A stretch of DNA of 64,000 nucleotides from JBBIIC01 sp037446725 (GCA_037446725.1 JBBIIC010000008.1:29365-93364); one strand, 5' to 3'. Shown: positions 26,215-33,722, counted from the stretch's first letter. Numbers and translations are program-made. Notes: generated by a model not told the origin, from the letters alone.

Positions 26215-26571
26215 TCAGCCCTGGCCTTGCGGCGCGATCTTGTGGAGCACGAGCGCGATGAGCGCGAGCCGGCGTCCACGGTCCTGGCACGCGTCGACGA
26301 AGGCCCCGACGGTCTCGCGCGTCTCGGGGCGCAGACCGTAGTGCACGCGCCCGCCTTCACAGTGCAGTATGTCGCATGAGCAGAGCGCCTCGACCTCGGG
26401 CGCGAGCTCCTCGGGCCGACGCCCGAGCCTGAGCGCGAGCGAGACGGGATCGACGGCTTCATCGGGGTTGTTGTGGAAGTAGACCAGTATGTCCCAGGTC
26501 AGCAGCGACCGGACATGCGTCTCCACGAACCGCATGACAGGAGGTCCGAGGACCCCCTCGAGATCGTACAC
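26215..26571 (-). CDS. Small protein, possible winged-helix regulator
   Basis: A 118-residue protein I cannot place in a named family. The order of helices and the turn NNPDEAVDPVSLALRLGRRPEELAPEVEALCSC, followed by a short strand pair DILHCEGGRVHYGL, resembles a winged helix-turn-helix of the ArsR or MarR kind. Cys84 and Cys86 are close together. A possible -10, TACAAT, lies at about 26656-26661. The start could also be the Met at 26535. It lies 63 bp upstream of the CorC operon, same strand, and might regulate it. Confidence 0.5.
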   Translation of the reverse strand: MYDLEGVLGPPVMRFVETHVRSLLTWDILVYFHNNPDEAVDPVSLALRLGRRPEELAPEVEALCSCDILHCEGGRVHYGLRPETRETVGAFVDACQDRGRRLALIALVLHKIAPQGQG

Positions 26572-26817
26572 TTCGCGACCATCCCCTGTCCGAGCTCACG
26601 GATGCCTGATACACCCGGGCCTCTGGCCGTCAGCCGCGTCTCCGGACGCAACACCAGGATTGTAGCGTACGCGCAGGACAGAAGGGTATCTGCTCGGCGC
26701 GGGGCCACGCGGCGCCCGGTCACTCGCCGCCTTCAGCGCGATGGGGTAGGGTTGGCACTACGCAGCTGACGGCACGACTCGACGCGGCCGCCGCGTCGAA
26801 TGGAAGGAGCACACGGT

Positions 26818-27204
26818 ATGGCTCACGTGGAAGGCACCACGGTGCGGGTGCACTACCGCGGCACACTGGAGGACGGATCCGAGTTCGACTCGAGCCAGGG
26901 GCGGCAGCCCCTCGAGTTCACGATCGGCGAGGGCCAGGTGATTCCCGGCTTCGAGTCGGCAGTCGCCGGGCTTGAGCTCGGCGGCAAGACCACGGTCACG
27001 CTCGGAGCCGACGACGCCTACGGCCCGTATCACGCCGAGGCCGTGGAGGTCTTACCTGCGACGGCGTTCACCGACACCCCGTACGGGGGTGCAGTGGTGC
27101 AGCTGCTCGGCCCCAACGGCGAGCGCCTGTCGGCCACGATCACCACAATCGAAGGCAACGATGTCACGCTCGACTTCAACCACCCGCTCGCTGGAAGCAC
27201 CTGA
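26818..27204 (+). CDS. FKBP-type peptidyl-prolyl isomerase, SlyD-like, C-terminus frameshifted
   Basis: The readable frame gives 128 residues: VHYRGTLEDGSEFDSS, then PLEFTIGEGQVIPGFE, as in SlyD FKBP domains with the inserted IF chaperone flap (residues 65-115), ending in DFNHPLAG. SlyD proteins normally go on with K-x-L-x-F-E-V. Here the next bases in the -1 frame read HLIFEIELVEVVEVESDE to a stop at 27254, so one base is missing near 27195. This is either a true truncation or an assembly error. GGAAGGAG supports the ATG at 26818. It is a cytoplasmic folding helper. Confidence 0.85.
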   Translation: MAHVEGTTVRVHYRGTLEDGSEFDSSQGRQPLEFTIGEGQVIPGFESAVAGLELGGKTTVTLGADDAYGPYHAEAVEVLPATAFTDTPYGGAVVQLLGPNGERLSATITTIEGNDVTLDFNHPLAGST

Positions 27205-27283
27205 TCTTCGAGATCGAGCTCGTGGAGGTCGTCGAGGTCGAGTCCGACGAGTAGCAACACGCGTTCGGCCCGATCATGACGAC

Positions 27284-27312
27284 GCCCCCGCCCGAGTTGA
27301 CCGGGCAGGGGC
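27284..27312. terminator. Bidirectional hairpin between convergent genes
   Basis: GCCCC-C-GCCCG and CGGGC-A-GGGGC pair across an AGTTGAC loop, followed by ATCGGTTTGG on the plus strand. It separates the FKBP gene from the convergent membrane protein gene. Confidence 0.55.
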
Positions 27313-27332
27313 ATCGGTTTGGTCGGAGGAGC

Positions 27333-27764
27333 CTAGGCGCCTGGGTGTCCCTCGAGCGAACAGATCATCTGCATGCGGGACGCCAGGAGGAACAGCAGGC
27401 CGGCCAGGAGCATGGGTCCGATAAGCAGCACACCCATGATCGCCCAGAGCGACGCGGCCCATCCTGCAATCACTCCCCACGCGACCACACCGCCGGCCCC
27501 CAGGAACAGAAGCAGCGCCGCCAGCTTCTCGTAGAACCAGCCGACAACGAACACCAGCACGGTGATGGCCAGAGGAAGCAGCGCACTTCCCGACGCCGCG
27601 ACCACCTCATCGAACGTGTACGTGAAGTTGGTGTACTTCGCGGCCGTCTCCGAGGCGAACAGCATCACGGTCCAGATGATGCCGCCGAGAATCACGAATC
27701 CTCGCGCGAAAAGACGTTCCACGTTCATGCGCTCGTAATTGCAGGTCTTCGTCATGACCTCCAT
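27333..27764 (-). CDS. Hypothetical membrane protein, four TM helices
   Basis: A 143-residue protein with about four hydrophobic segments (FVILGGIIWTVMLFA, LLPLAITVLVFVVGWFY, LAALLLFLGAGGVVAWGVIAGW and IMGVLLIGPMLLAGLLFLL). A short Cys-containing N-terminus (TKTCNYERMNVE) precedes them and a Met/Cys tail follows. No family is recognised. The ATG at 27764 has AGGGGG 6 nt upstream; the ATG at 27770 is the alternative. It stands alone, converging with the FKBP gene. Confidence 0.65.
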   Translation of the reverse strand: MEVMTKTCNYERMNVERLFARGFVILGGIIWTVMLFASETAAKYTNFTYTFDEVVAASGSALLPLAITVLVFVVGWFYEKLAALLLFLGAGGVVAWGVIAGWAASLWAIMGVLLIGPMLLAGLLFLLASRMQMICSLEGHPGA

Positions 27765-27871
27765 GGTCATCCCCCTAGCACATCAGAACGGACATTCTGG
27801 AGTGCGGACCGCGCAGGTCGCGCTGACCCTGAGGAAACTATACCCTTCACGGCGCCGCACCGCGATGGCGC

Positions 27872-28564
27872 CTATGCGGGAGGCCCGAACCGCTCTATGC
27901 GCGCCCGCGAAGCGGGGACGCCGAGCGCGGCAAGTGTGGCCTCCATCGCGGCCACCATCACGGGCGGCCCGGCGACGATGAACAGCCAGTCCTCGTCGGG
28001 GTCCAGGTGACGGCGCACGAGCTCGGGCGTGATGAATCCGCGCTCTCCGTCCCAGTCGTCGCCGGCGGACTCCAGGACGTGCACGACGGTGAGCCCCTCT
28101 CGCTCGCATGCCGCGATCTCGTCGATGAAGGGGATGCACGCGGACTCCCTGTTGCCGTAGAAGAGGACCCAGCGCGCCGCACGGTCCGCCGGCTGAGACC
28201 GCAGCATGCTGATCACCGGCGTGATGCCCACGCCACCGACGAGGAACGCCACCCGCTCCGCGTCCTCCGGGAGCGCAAGACGGCCCGCCGGACCGGCGAT
28301 GACAACGCGGTCCCCGGTCCTGAGAGCGGCGAGCGCCGCCTTGAACGACGAGCCGCTCAGCCGCGTGGTGACCTCCAGATACGGGTCCGATGTCGCCGAG
28401 GAGTGACTGAAAGGCTTGGCTTCTGCTCCCCCCCGGGTCTGGAGGGTGAGCATGAGATACTGACCGGCCGCGAACGAGTACCCCTCCGGCCGTTCGAGGC
28501 GCACGGACAGCACGTCGGGACAACGGGCCTCGGTCCCGACAACCACGACTTCGTGGCGCGCCAC
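27872..28564 (-). CDS. FAD/NAD(P)-binding oxidoreductase (ferredoxin reductase type)
   Basis: A 230-residue single-protein FNR-fold enzyme. FAD-binding part: AAGQYLMLTL and KPFSHSSA (R-x-Y-S variant). Nucleotide part: GGVGITPVISMLR at 110-122 and VAGPPVMVAAM near the C-terminus, in the place where many relatives have CGPP. A cofactor electron partner such as a [2Fe-2S] domain is not present. A GTG start at 28564 follows GAGAGGAG by 6 nt. It is divergent from the oxidoreductase pseudogene, whose normal relatives are often encoded beside such reductases, so the two may have formed a redox pair. Confidence 0.87.
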   Translation of the reverse strand: MARHEVVVVGTEARCPDVLSVRLERPEGYSFAAGQYLMLTLQTRGGAEAKPFSHSSATSDPYLEVTTRLSGSSFKAALAALRTGDRVVIAGPAGRLALPEDAERVAFLVGGVGITPVISMLRSQPADRAARWVLFYGNRESACIPFIDEIAACEREGLTVVHVLESAGDDWDGERGFITPELVRRHLDPDEDWLFIVAGPPVMVAAMEATLAALGVPASRARIERFGPPA

Positions 28565-28641
28565 GTGCCGCTCCTCTCCACTGGTTCTCCCGGACCCATC
28601 TACGCCTGGAACATACCCATAGACGCCCGGAGAAGCAGGGC

Positions 28642-28941
28642 ATGATGCGACGAGCCTACGATCTCGCCGCGGCCCTGGTGCTGCTGATGGCGACCGCGCT
28701 GCTCGCGGGATGCCTCGGTGCGCCGCGACCTGACGGACCGGGCGGCGAAGTCGACCGGGAGGCGCCGCTCCCGCGAGCGGAGGTCCGCGAGTACGAAGGT
28801 CGGGACCTCTCGTCGATCGATGACTTCCGCGAAAACTCGACTGCCGGGCCCCAGGAGGTGGACCGTGAGGCCTATCGCCTCTCGATCGCCGGTCCGGTGG
28901 GCGCGCCGCTCGAGCTAGCCTACCACGAGGTCCTCGATGAG
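28642..28941 (+). pseudogene. Molybdopterin oxidoreductase (sulfite-oxidase fold), 5' fragment
   Basis: About 100 residues: a lipoprotein signal with lipobox LLAGC (Cys about residue 24), a Pro/Asp/Glu linker, then the start of an Oxidored_molyb domain (YRLSIAGPVGAPLELAYHEVL). The homologous frame ends abruptly near 28941; the open frame itself stops at 28971 after unrelated residues. The continuation of the same domain appears about 1030 bp later at 29975. The intact gene would encode an extracytoplasmic Moco-binding protein of the SUOX/YedY-like type. Confidence 0.8.
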
Positions 28942-29131
28942 AGCGCTGGTTCGACAACTGCGGAGCGGTAACGCAGTTGCCGCCCTGCCTGCGCCGGCCG
29001 GCTGCGATGCCGGGCCGCACCGGCGTCCCGGTCGCGAACCCACCGCTGCGTGCACACCCCGGACAACGGATCCCGAGGGCCTCCCATGCCCTTTGCCTGG
29101 ACCTGTGCTTCGACGGTCCAGTCGCATGTTG

Positions 29132-29157
29132 GCGAACGTGGAGCGCATCAGCGGCGG
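29132..29157 (+). repeat. Direct repeat, left copy
   Basis: A 26-bp block matching 29895-29920 at 24 of 26 positions (core GCGCATCAGCGGCGG). The two copies enclose the toxin-antitoxin genes, 763 bp apart start to start. Confidence 0.75.
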
Positions 29158-29238
29158 CGGCGCCCCTCATCGCCTCGCCACCTGAGCATACCGTACGAGG
29201 GCGGCGCTTTCTGCTGGAAGCGCTTGCTAGAACCCGGC

Positions 29239-29592
29239 CTACATGGGCGGGCGGATGCGCACCAGCCCCGGCGATACGACGGTGAACGCTGCGGGCATCT
29301 CACCCGCGTGTTCGTCGAGGGCCTTCGAGACGAGGATCGCCTTGTCGCGCGGCGAAAGGCCGGAGAGCCTGAGCAGGAGAACGCCGGTCGCGACGCGCCC
29401 CAGCCGGAACACCAGCTCGCCGAAGTCCTTGTCCACAGTGACGAGCAGACGACCGTCCTCGTTGGCGCGACCGAGTACCTCGTCGTCGGTGATACCTGGG
29501 GCGAGCTCGGCGACGTACTCGACGTCGTAGCCGTCGAGCCTGAGCTGCTCGACTATCTGGACGTCGACGCCTTCATCCGCGAGCAGTCTCAC
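29239..29592 (-). CDS. DUF5615 PIN-like toxin
   Basis: A 117-residue protein of the DUF5615 family, PIN-like ribonuclease toxins. Acidic positions expected for PIN metal binding are present: Asp6-Glu7 in LADEGVD, Asp36-Asp37 in ITDDEVL, and Asp54/Asp56 in TVDKDFGELVF. The PGITDDEVL and DKDFG motifs are the family hallmarks. It overlaps the antitoxin stop by 4 bp (29589-29592) in the usual antitoxin-first order. Predicted action is RNA cleavage when the antitoxin is lost. It is carried by the insertion in the oxidoreductase gene. Confidence 0.85.
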   Translation of the reverse strand: MRLLADEGVDVQIVEQLRLDGYDVEYVAELAPGITDDEVLGRANEDGRLLVTVDKDFGELVFRLGRVATGVLLLRLSGLSPRDKAILVSKALDEHAGEMPAAFTVVSPGLVRIRPPM

Positions 29593-29825
29593 GCCGCCGG
29601 CCCGGGGATCGGGTAGGCGACGTCGGCCTTCAAGGCCTCGGCTCCGAAGCGCACGGCTGCCAAGACGCCCTCGCGGGTGAGCCGAGGGTGGGCCTCGAGT
29701 ATCTGCTCGATCGTCTCGCCGGCGCCAAGATCCTCGAGGATGGCCTCAACGGTGACGCGGGTTCCCTCGACGACCGGCTTGCCCATCATCACGTCGGGCG
29801 CCGACACGATCCTCTGTGCAGTCAC
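29589..29825 (-). CDS. DUF433 antitoxin
   Basis: A 78-residue DUF433 protein, a winged-helix-like antitoxin: VMMGKPVVEGTRVTVEAILEDLGAG, then IEQILEAHPRLTREGVLAAVRFGAE. This family is commonly found just upstream of DUF5615 toxins and probably binds both toxin and DNA. GTG at 29823-29825 is the likely start, with AGGAGG 9 nt before it; an upstream in-frame ATG at 29864 would add 13 residues across the RBS and operator. A palindrome covers the region just upstream. Confidence 0.82.
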   Translation of the reverse strand: MTAQRIVSAPDVMMGKPVVEGTRVTVEAILEDLGAGETIEQILEAHPRLTREGVLAAVRFGAEALKADVAYPIPGPAA

Positions 29826-29838
29826 TGCGGAACACCTC

Positions 29839-29853
29839 CTTGCGTAGCGCAAG
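29839..29853 (-). promoter_or_regulatory. Putative autoregulatory operator of the toxin-antitoxin pair
   Basis: A perfect inverted repeat, CTTGCG-TAG-CGCAAG, directly before the RBS of the antitoxin gene. A -10-like TACACT borders it on the upstream side. Location and symmetry fit binding by a DUF433 dimer, by analogy with other antitoxins. Confidence 0.45.
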
Positions 29854-29894
29854 TGTACTACCATCGCAGCGACGATGCGGCTGTCGGAATCTCA

Positions 29895-29920
29895 GCGAAC
29901 ATGGGGCGCATCAGCGGCGG
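29895..29920 (+). repeat. Direct repeat, right copy
   Basis: Second copy of the 26-bp block at 29132-29157, two mismatches, same orientation. Similarity continues more weakly for about 15 bp. Confidence 0.75.
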
Positions 29921-29974
29921 TCGGCACGCCTCGCTTCACTGTAGCGCTTGCGCCGTCCGCTGGACGCGCGGACA

Positions 29975-30360
29975 GGGAGGTCGTCACGCTCGACTGCGTG
30001 GAGGGGTGGAGCGCGGACACCCTGTGGGAGGGCGTTCTCATCCGCGACCTGATCGAACGGGCGGGGCCTTCGGCCTCGGCAGACACCGTCATCTTCCGCG
30101 CGGTCGACGGCTACTCCACCTCACTGCCGCTCGAGTACCTCATGGAGAACGAGATCCTGCTCGCTTACTCCATGAACGACGTCGAGCTGCCGCCGGAGCG
30201 GGGATTCCCCTTCCAGTTGGTCGCGGAGGACAAGTGGGGCTACAGGTGGATCAAGTGGGTCGAGTCGATCGAGCTCTCCGACGACCCGACCTTCCGAGGC
30301 TACTGGGAGAGTCGTGGCTACAGCAACTCGGGCGACCGCGACAGCGGCTATCGCGAATGA
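29975..30360 (+). pseudogene. Molybdopterin oxidoreductase, 3' fragment
   Basis: The frame resumes with REVVTLDCVEGWSADTLWEG, the Moco-binding region with the conserved Cys of LDCVEGW, then VDGYSTSLPLEYLM, LPPERGFPFQLV and KWGYRWIKWVESIEL, the standard C-terminal half of the Oxidored_molyb domain, and ends at 30360. In intact relatives only a few residues separate the point where the 5' fragment stops from VVTLDC. So the split is a clean insertion and little if any of the domain is missing. It overlaps the convergent ABC permease stop by 13 bp. Confidence 0.8.
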
Positions 30361-31667
30361 CGCGCGCGGACCCACGAGCGCTTGCGCCGCAGGTCGAGCT
30401 TCATCGTCAGGATGCGGTCGGTCGAAAAGATGCGTCCGGCAGCGTAGATGAGTCCCGCGCACCACAGCATGAGGTAGCCGATGCCTGCCCACACGGCGAC
30501 GTGGTTCCCGAGGAACAGGTTCGGCGCGGCCATGAAGACGTGAGCGAACGGGATTGCCGTGACGAACCAGCGCAGCGCGGGTGAGAGCTGCGATACGTCG
30601 ACGAAAAGCGTCAGGAAGTACGGAATCATCAGCAGCACCATGAGCGGCGCGAGCAATGACTGGACCGCCCGTACGTTCTCGGCGAAAGCACCGAGGATGA
30701 CCGCGATAGCAAGCGCAATGAGGATCGAGAGGAAGAGCGTCAGGCCGAGCAGCACGTAGTCGGAGACCTCGAGAGCGATACCGAGCGCCGCCATCGTGTC
30801 GGCGGACGCTCCCGAATCGATACCCGGCATGCCCCCGCCGAGCCCCTCGGACACCCCCTGCATGTAGTAGCGCAGGCCGATCATGTAGACACCGGCGGAC
30901 AACAGCGCGACGAGCGAGGCGGCGACCATCTTCGCCCCCACGAGACCCGTGCGATTGACCGGTGCGGCGAGCAGCGTCTCGAGCGTCTTGTTCTCCTTCT
31001 CGTTGGCGATGGTCGTGGCGATCATCTGGGCCGCGAAGACGATGACGATGAACAGGATGATCGGGATGAACGTCGTCTGGTTGGACACGAACGAGAAGAC
31101 CTCGGCCACGGACGTCCGGGCCTCGGCGCCCCCGACGACGACGTGTTCCGCGAAGACGACCGGGCTCTTCAGCGCCGCGGCGTCGTAGCCGGGCGCCGCG
31201 GTGGCGATAAGCTCGGTGCTCAGGCCGTCGTTGACCGCCGCGAGCACGGCTGAGAGGGCCGCGGCGTCCTGGGTCGCGAGAAACGAGAAGTTCTCGAGCA
31301 CCGTGTAGGTATCGACGGTCTGCGGCTGCCTGGCGGCGAGACCCTCCTGCAGGCCCTCCGGAACCACCAGACCGAGTGTCACGCCGGCTTCCGCCAGCGC
31401 AGACGGCATGTCTTCGAGCGCCGCGGCATCCAGCTCGATCACGTCGAACCCGCCCGCCTCCAACGCGGCCGCAAGCCCGTCGGAGGAGTCACTCGTGTCG
31501 AGGTCGACGACGGCGACCGCGAGCTCCGCGGCGGCCTGCTCGCCCTGCTGTCCGACGAGGTTACCGATCGCGACGAAGACGAGGATGGTGACCAGGAAGG
31601 GCACGAGGATCTGTGCCGTGAGCAGCTCTCGCACCTCTTTGCGAAGCAGCACGAGGAACTTCCTCAT
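30348..31667 (-). CDS. ABC-2 type permease (NatB-like)
   Basis: A 439-residue protein. N-terminal transmembrane helix at about 20-38, a soluble loop of 160 residues (40-200), then five to six helices from 205 on. The cytoplasmic motif NEKENKTLETLLAAPVNR is the ABC-2 coupling helix shared with NatB-type sodium or drug exporters. Its start overlaps the ATPase stop by 4 bp. Substrate is unknown: sodium, peptides and antibiotics are all known for the family. Confidence 0.88.
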   Translation of the reverse strand: MRKFLVLLRKEVRELLTAQILVPFLVTILVFVAIGNLVGQQGEQAAAELAVAVVDLDTSDSSDGLAAALEAGGFDVIELDAAALEDMPSALAEAGVTLGLVVPEGLQEGLAARQPQTVDTYTVLENFSFLATQDAAALSAVLAAVNDGLSTELIATAAPGYDAAALKSPVVFAEHVVVGGAEARTSVAEVFSFVSNQTTFIPIILFIVIVFAAQMIATTIANEKENKTLETLLAAPVNRTGLVGAKMVAASLVALLSAGVYMIGLRYYMQGVSEGLGGGMPGIDSGASADTMAALGIALEVSDYVLLGLTLFLSILIALAIAVILGAFAENVRAVQSLLAPLMVLLMIPYFLTLFVDVSQLSPALRWFVTAIPFAHVFMAAPNLFLGNHVAVWAGIGYLMLWCAGLIYAAGRIFSTDRILTMKLDLRRKRSWVRARHSR

Positions 31668-32452
31668 CGGGCCACCTCCGCGAAGACGTTCTCGAGATTC
31701 GAGGCCTCGTAGCGGTCCTTAAGCGACTCCGGCGTGCCGATCTCGCGGATCACGCCGCGGTTGAGCAGCCCGACCCTATCGGAGAGGTATTCAATCTCCA
31801 GCATGTTGTGGCTCGACAGTAGGATCGCCGCGCCCTCGGCGGCATGCTGCTTGATCGTGTTGCGCACCTCCAGCGCGTTCAACACGTCGAGGCCCGAGGT
31901 TGGCTCGTCGAGGATCGCGAGGTGCGGCTCGCACATGAGCGTCCGTGCGAGGAGCAGCTTGCGCGTCATGCCCTTCGAATACGAGCCCGCCTTGTCCTTC
32001 AGCCGGTCGCCGAGGCCGCAGATCTCGTGCGCACGTTCGACGGCGGCGCGTTGGTCTCTCTGCGGCGCGTAGTACAGCTCGGCGAAGAAGCGCAGGTACG
32101 CCTCGCCCGTCATGTTCTTGTAGGCGCCCGCCTCCTCGGGGAGGTAGGAGATCCGCTCGCGTGCCTGCTCCGGATTGGACGTCACGTCGATACCGTCGAC
32201 CACCGCCGTTCCTGCAGTGGCCCGCAGGATCGTACCGACGATGCGCAGAATGGTGGTCTTGCCGGCTCCGTTCGGGCCGATGAGCGCGAAGATCTCGCCC
32301 GGGGCGACCTCGAAGTCGACACCGCTCACCGCTTCAAGATTGCCGTAACGCTTCACGAGCCCCCGAACGAAAAGGACCGGTTCTCCGCCCACGTCCTCGC
32401 TCCCTCCGTCGCCTCTTCGCATCTCCCGGCATGTCTCCGGGCCCCCTGCCAT
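31664..32452 (-). CDS. ABC transporter ATPase (NatA-like)
   Basis: An up to 262-residue ATPase. Walker A GPNGAGKTT, a Q-loop-region YLPEEAGAYKNMTG, signature SYSKGMTRKLLLA (S-x-G-M variant) and Walker B LAILDEPTSGLDVL are all present, with the H-loop His in SSHNMLEIE. It pairs with the NatB-like permease downstream to form an exporter. The ATG at 32452 is the outermost start; a GTG at 32392 with GGAGGGAGCGAGGAC upstream would give 242 residues and may be the true one. Confidence 0.88.
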   Translation of the reverse strand: MAGGPETCREMRRGDGGSEDVGGEPVLFVRGLVKRYGNLEAVSGVDFEVAPGEIFALIGPNGAGKTTILRIVGTILRATAGTAVVDGIDVTSNPEQARERISYLPEEAGAYKNMTGEAYLRFFAELYYAPQRDQRAAVERAHEICGLGDRLKDKAGSYSKGMTRKLLLARTLMCEPHLAILDEPTSGLDVLNALEVRNTIKQHAAEGAAILLSSHNMLEIEYLSDRVGLLNRGVIREIGTPESLKDRYEASNLENVFAEVAR

Positions 32453-32503
32453 GGTGGCACAACTCCCCCGGCCCCACGTGCGGTGTGGGCGGCCTCGGCG
32501 AAC

Positions 32504-33178
32504 CTAGCCGGGAGCGTAGACCGCCAGCATCACGGCGAGCACATGGCAGACACTCCCGGCGAGCACGAACACGTGCCAGACCGCATGCGTGTAGGGAACG
32601 CGCTTGGAGACGTAGAACACGGTGCCGAGCGTGTAGCACAGGCCTCCGGCGACGAGGAGCCACAGGCCCACGGGCGCAAGGTTCTCCCGGAGCGGCCCGA
32701 TCATCAGGAGCGCGAGCCACCCCATCCCGAGGTAGATGAGGACCGACAACCAACCGGGACGGTCGACCCACGCCGCTTCGACGGCGATGCCGGCGATGGC
32801 GAGCGTCCACACGACCGCGAAGAGCCTCCACCCTCCCTCGCCTGCGAGCGTTACGAGCGTGAAGGGCGTGTACGTGCCGGCGATGAGCAGGTAGATGCCT
32901 GCGTGGTCGAGGACCTTGAAGACGTGCTTGGCCCTCGGCCACGGGAAGCTGTGATACAGCGTGGAGGCCGTGTACAGCAGGACGAGCGTGGTCCCGAAGA
33001 TTATGGCGCTCGCTATCGCGGGCACTCCGCCGTACTGCACGGCGAAGACGACGAGCAGGGTGAACGCCACGATGCCGAGCACCGTGCCCAGCCCGTGGGT
33101 CACGGCGTTGGCGATCTCTTCTCCCACGCTGTACGGACGGCGCGGCCGGGCAGGCGCCCCGCTCGCGGTGTTCTCCAT
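32504..33178 (-). CDS. Hemolysin III/PAQR family membrane protein (TrhA-like)
   Basis: A 224-residue, seven-helix membrane protein. Family motifs are present: EEIANAVTHGLG near the start, STLYHS at about 73-78, DHAGIYLLIAGTYTP at 90-104, and HAVWHVFVLAGSVCHVLAV at the end. The His and Asp residues would bind zinc. YqfA/TrhA proteins affect membrane energetics and lipid homeostasis; the hemolysin name is historical. It is 52 bp upstream of the NatA-like gene on the same strand. Confidence 0.9.
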   Translation of the reverse strand: MENTASGAPARPRRPYSVGEEIANAVTHGLGTVLGIVAFTLLVVFAVQYGGVPAIASAIIFGTTLVLLYTASTLYHSFPWPRAKHVFKVLDHAGIYLLIAGTYTPFTLVTLAGEGGWRLFAVVWTLAIAGIAVEAAWVDRPGWLSVLIYLGMGWLALLMIGPLRENLAPVGLWLLVAGGLCYTLGTVFYVSKRVPYTHAVWHVFVLAGSVCHVLAVMLAVYAPG

Positions 33179-33197
33179 CGAGCTACTGCTCCCGCTG

Positions 33198-33437
33198 TCA
33201 GGTCATCAGGCTCGTGTGCATACCGCATGCTACACCGTGGGCGGCCGGAACGACAGCAGGACGCAGCCCCGGCACCGGGCGCTTGATCCAGACACGCACC
33301 GCACGCGTGACCGCCTCCGCCTCGCGGGCGACGACCAGCGGCTGTACCTCGGACGGACCGAGAGCGAGGGCCGACGTGCCTGCGGCGAGGGTCAGGCTGA
33401 GTCCAAGGCCGATGACGGCGTGCTTGAGCGGTGACAC
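33198..33437 (-). CDS. Small secreted protein, unknown function
   Basis: A 79-residue protein. A hydrophobic signal (HAVIGLGLSLTLAAGTSALAL) is followed by about 55 residues rich in Val, Arg and Pro with a single Cys. No family recognised. The GTG at 33435-33437 is set by GGAGGT 9 nt upstream. Coding potential is supported mainly by the RBS and signal peptide. A set of spaced direct repeats about 80 bp upstream may control it. Confidence 0.45.
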   Translation of the reverse strand: MSPLKHAVIGLGLSLTLAAGTSALALGPSEVQPLVVAREAEAVTRAVRVWIKRPVPGLRPAVVPAAHGVACGMHTSLMT

Positions 33438-33517
33438 GGTGTGACGACCTCCGATGCGATGTTGTGTGGCTCTCAAACTGCATAATCGGAGGTCGGGGTT
33501 GTATACGGGTGGCAATC

Positions 33518-33560
33518 GGGTGACGCGCGGGTGACGTCCGGTGACGTCCGGGTTACGCGC
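33518..33560 (-). repeat. Four GTMACC direct repeats at about 11-bp spacing
   Basis: On the minus strand, GTAACC, GTCACC, GTCACC and GTCACC recur with starts 11, 10 and 11 bp apart. About one helical turn between half-sites is the arrangement bound by OmpR/PhoB-type response regulators (PHO box GTTCACC). The array lies about 80 bp upstream of the small secreted protein gene. The rest of 33438-33790 shows only a short candidate frame at 33609-33722. Confidence 0.45.
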
Positions 33561-33608
33561 GCCCAGACACGGGGCCTGCGAGGCCTCCGCGCGCAGCAGG
33601 AGTCGCCG

Positions 33609-33722
33609 TCAGCCTGTCGGCACGTCTCCGCCCAGGCAGAAGCACTCGGTGGGCGGACCGTGCGCGACCACCATGACGTGGGCTGCGGCGATGCCCGGCT
33701 CCACGCCGAGCCGGTCGATCAC
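33609..33722 (-). CDS. Candidate 37-residue small protein
   Basis: A GTG at 33720-33722 follows GAGGAGG by 9 nt and opens a 37-codon frame with reasonable codon use, containing HVMVVAHGPP and a CFC pair near the end. TATATT at about 33750-33755 could be a -10. No homologue is known to me, and a chance frame is quite possible. Confidence 0.2.
   Translation of the reverse strand: MIDRLGVEPGIAAAHVMVVAHGPPTECFCLGGDVPTG

Larger units (their letters stand above)
28942..29974. mobile_element. 1.03-kb insertion splitting the oxidoreductase gene, carries a toxin-antitoxin pair
   Basis: This segment lies between two complementary pieces of one protein domain. It holds a DUF433/DUF5615 toxin-antitoxin pair (29239-29825) and otherwise shows no gene: 28972-29238 has no coding region I can support. 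Near the left end is a perfect 8-bp stem (CAACTGCG/CGCAGTTG, 28955-28979); near the right end a 6-bp stem (GTCCGC/GCGGAC, 29955-29973). A 26-bp imperfect direct repeat lies inside at 29132 and 29895. No transposase or terminal inverted repeats are visible, so the transfer mechanism is unknown. Borders are accurate to about 15 bp. Confidence 0.6.

Noticed and set aside
27193..27204. TGA in the FKBP gene read as selenocysteine
   Set aside because: Residues after it in frame are unrelated to FKBP, whereas the -1 frame gives the normal ending. A lost base explains it better.
28915..29170. Protein-coding remnant of a transposase in the insertion
   Set aside because: Minus-strand frames here show no DDE, HUH or tyrosine recombinase motif, so I do not call one.
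33518..33560. CRISPR array
   Set aside because: Repeats are about 6-11 bp with no spacers of typical length and no cas genes nearby.
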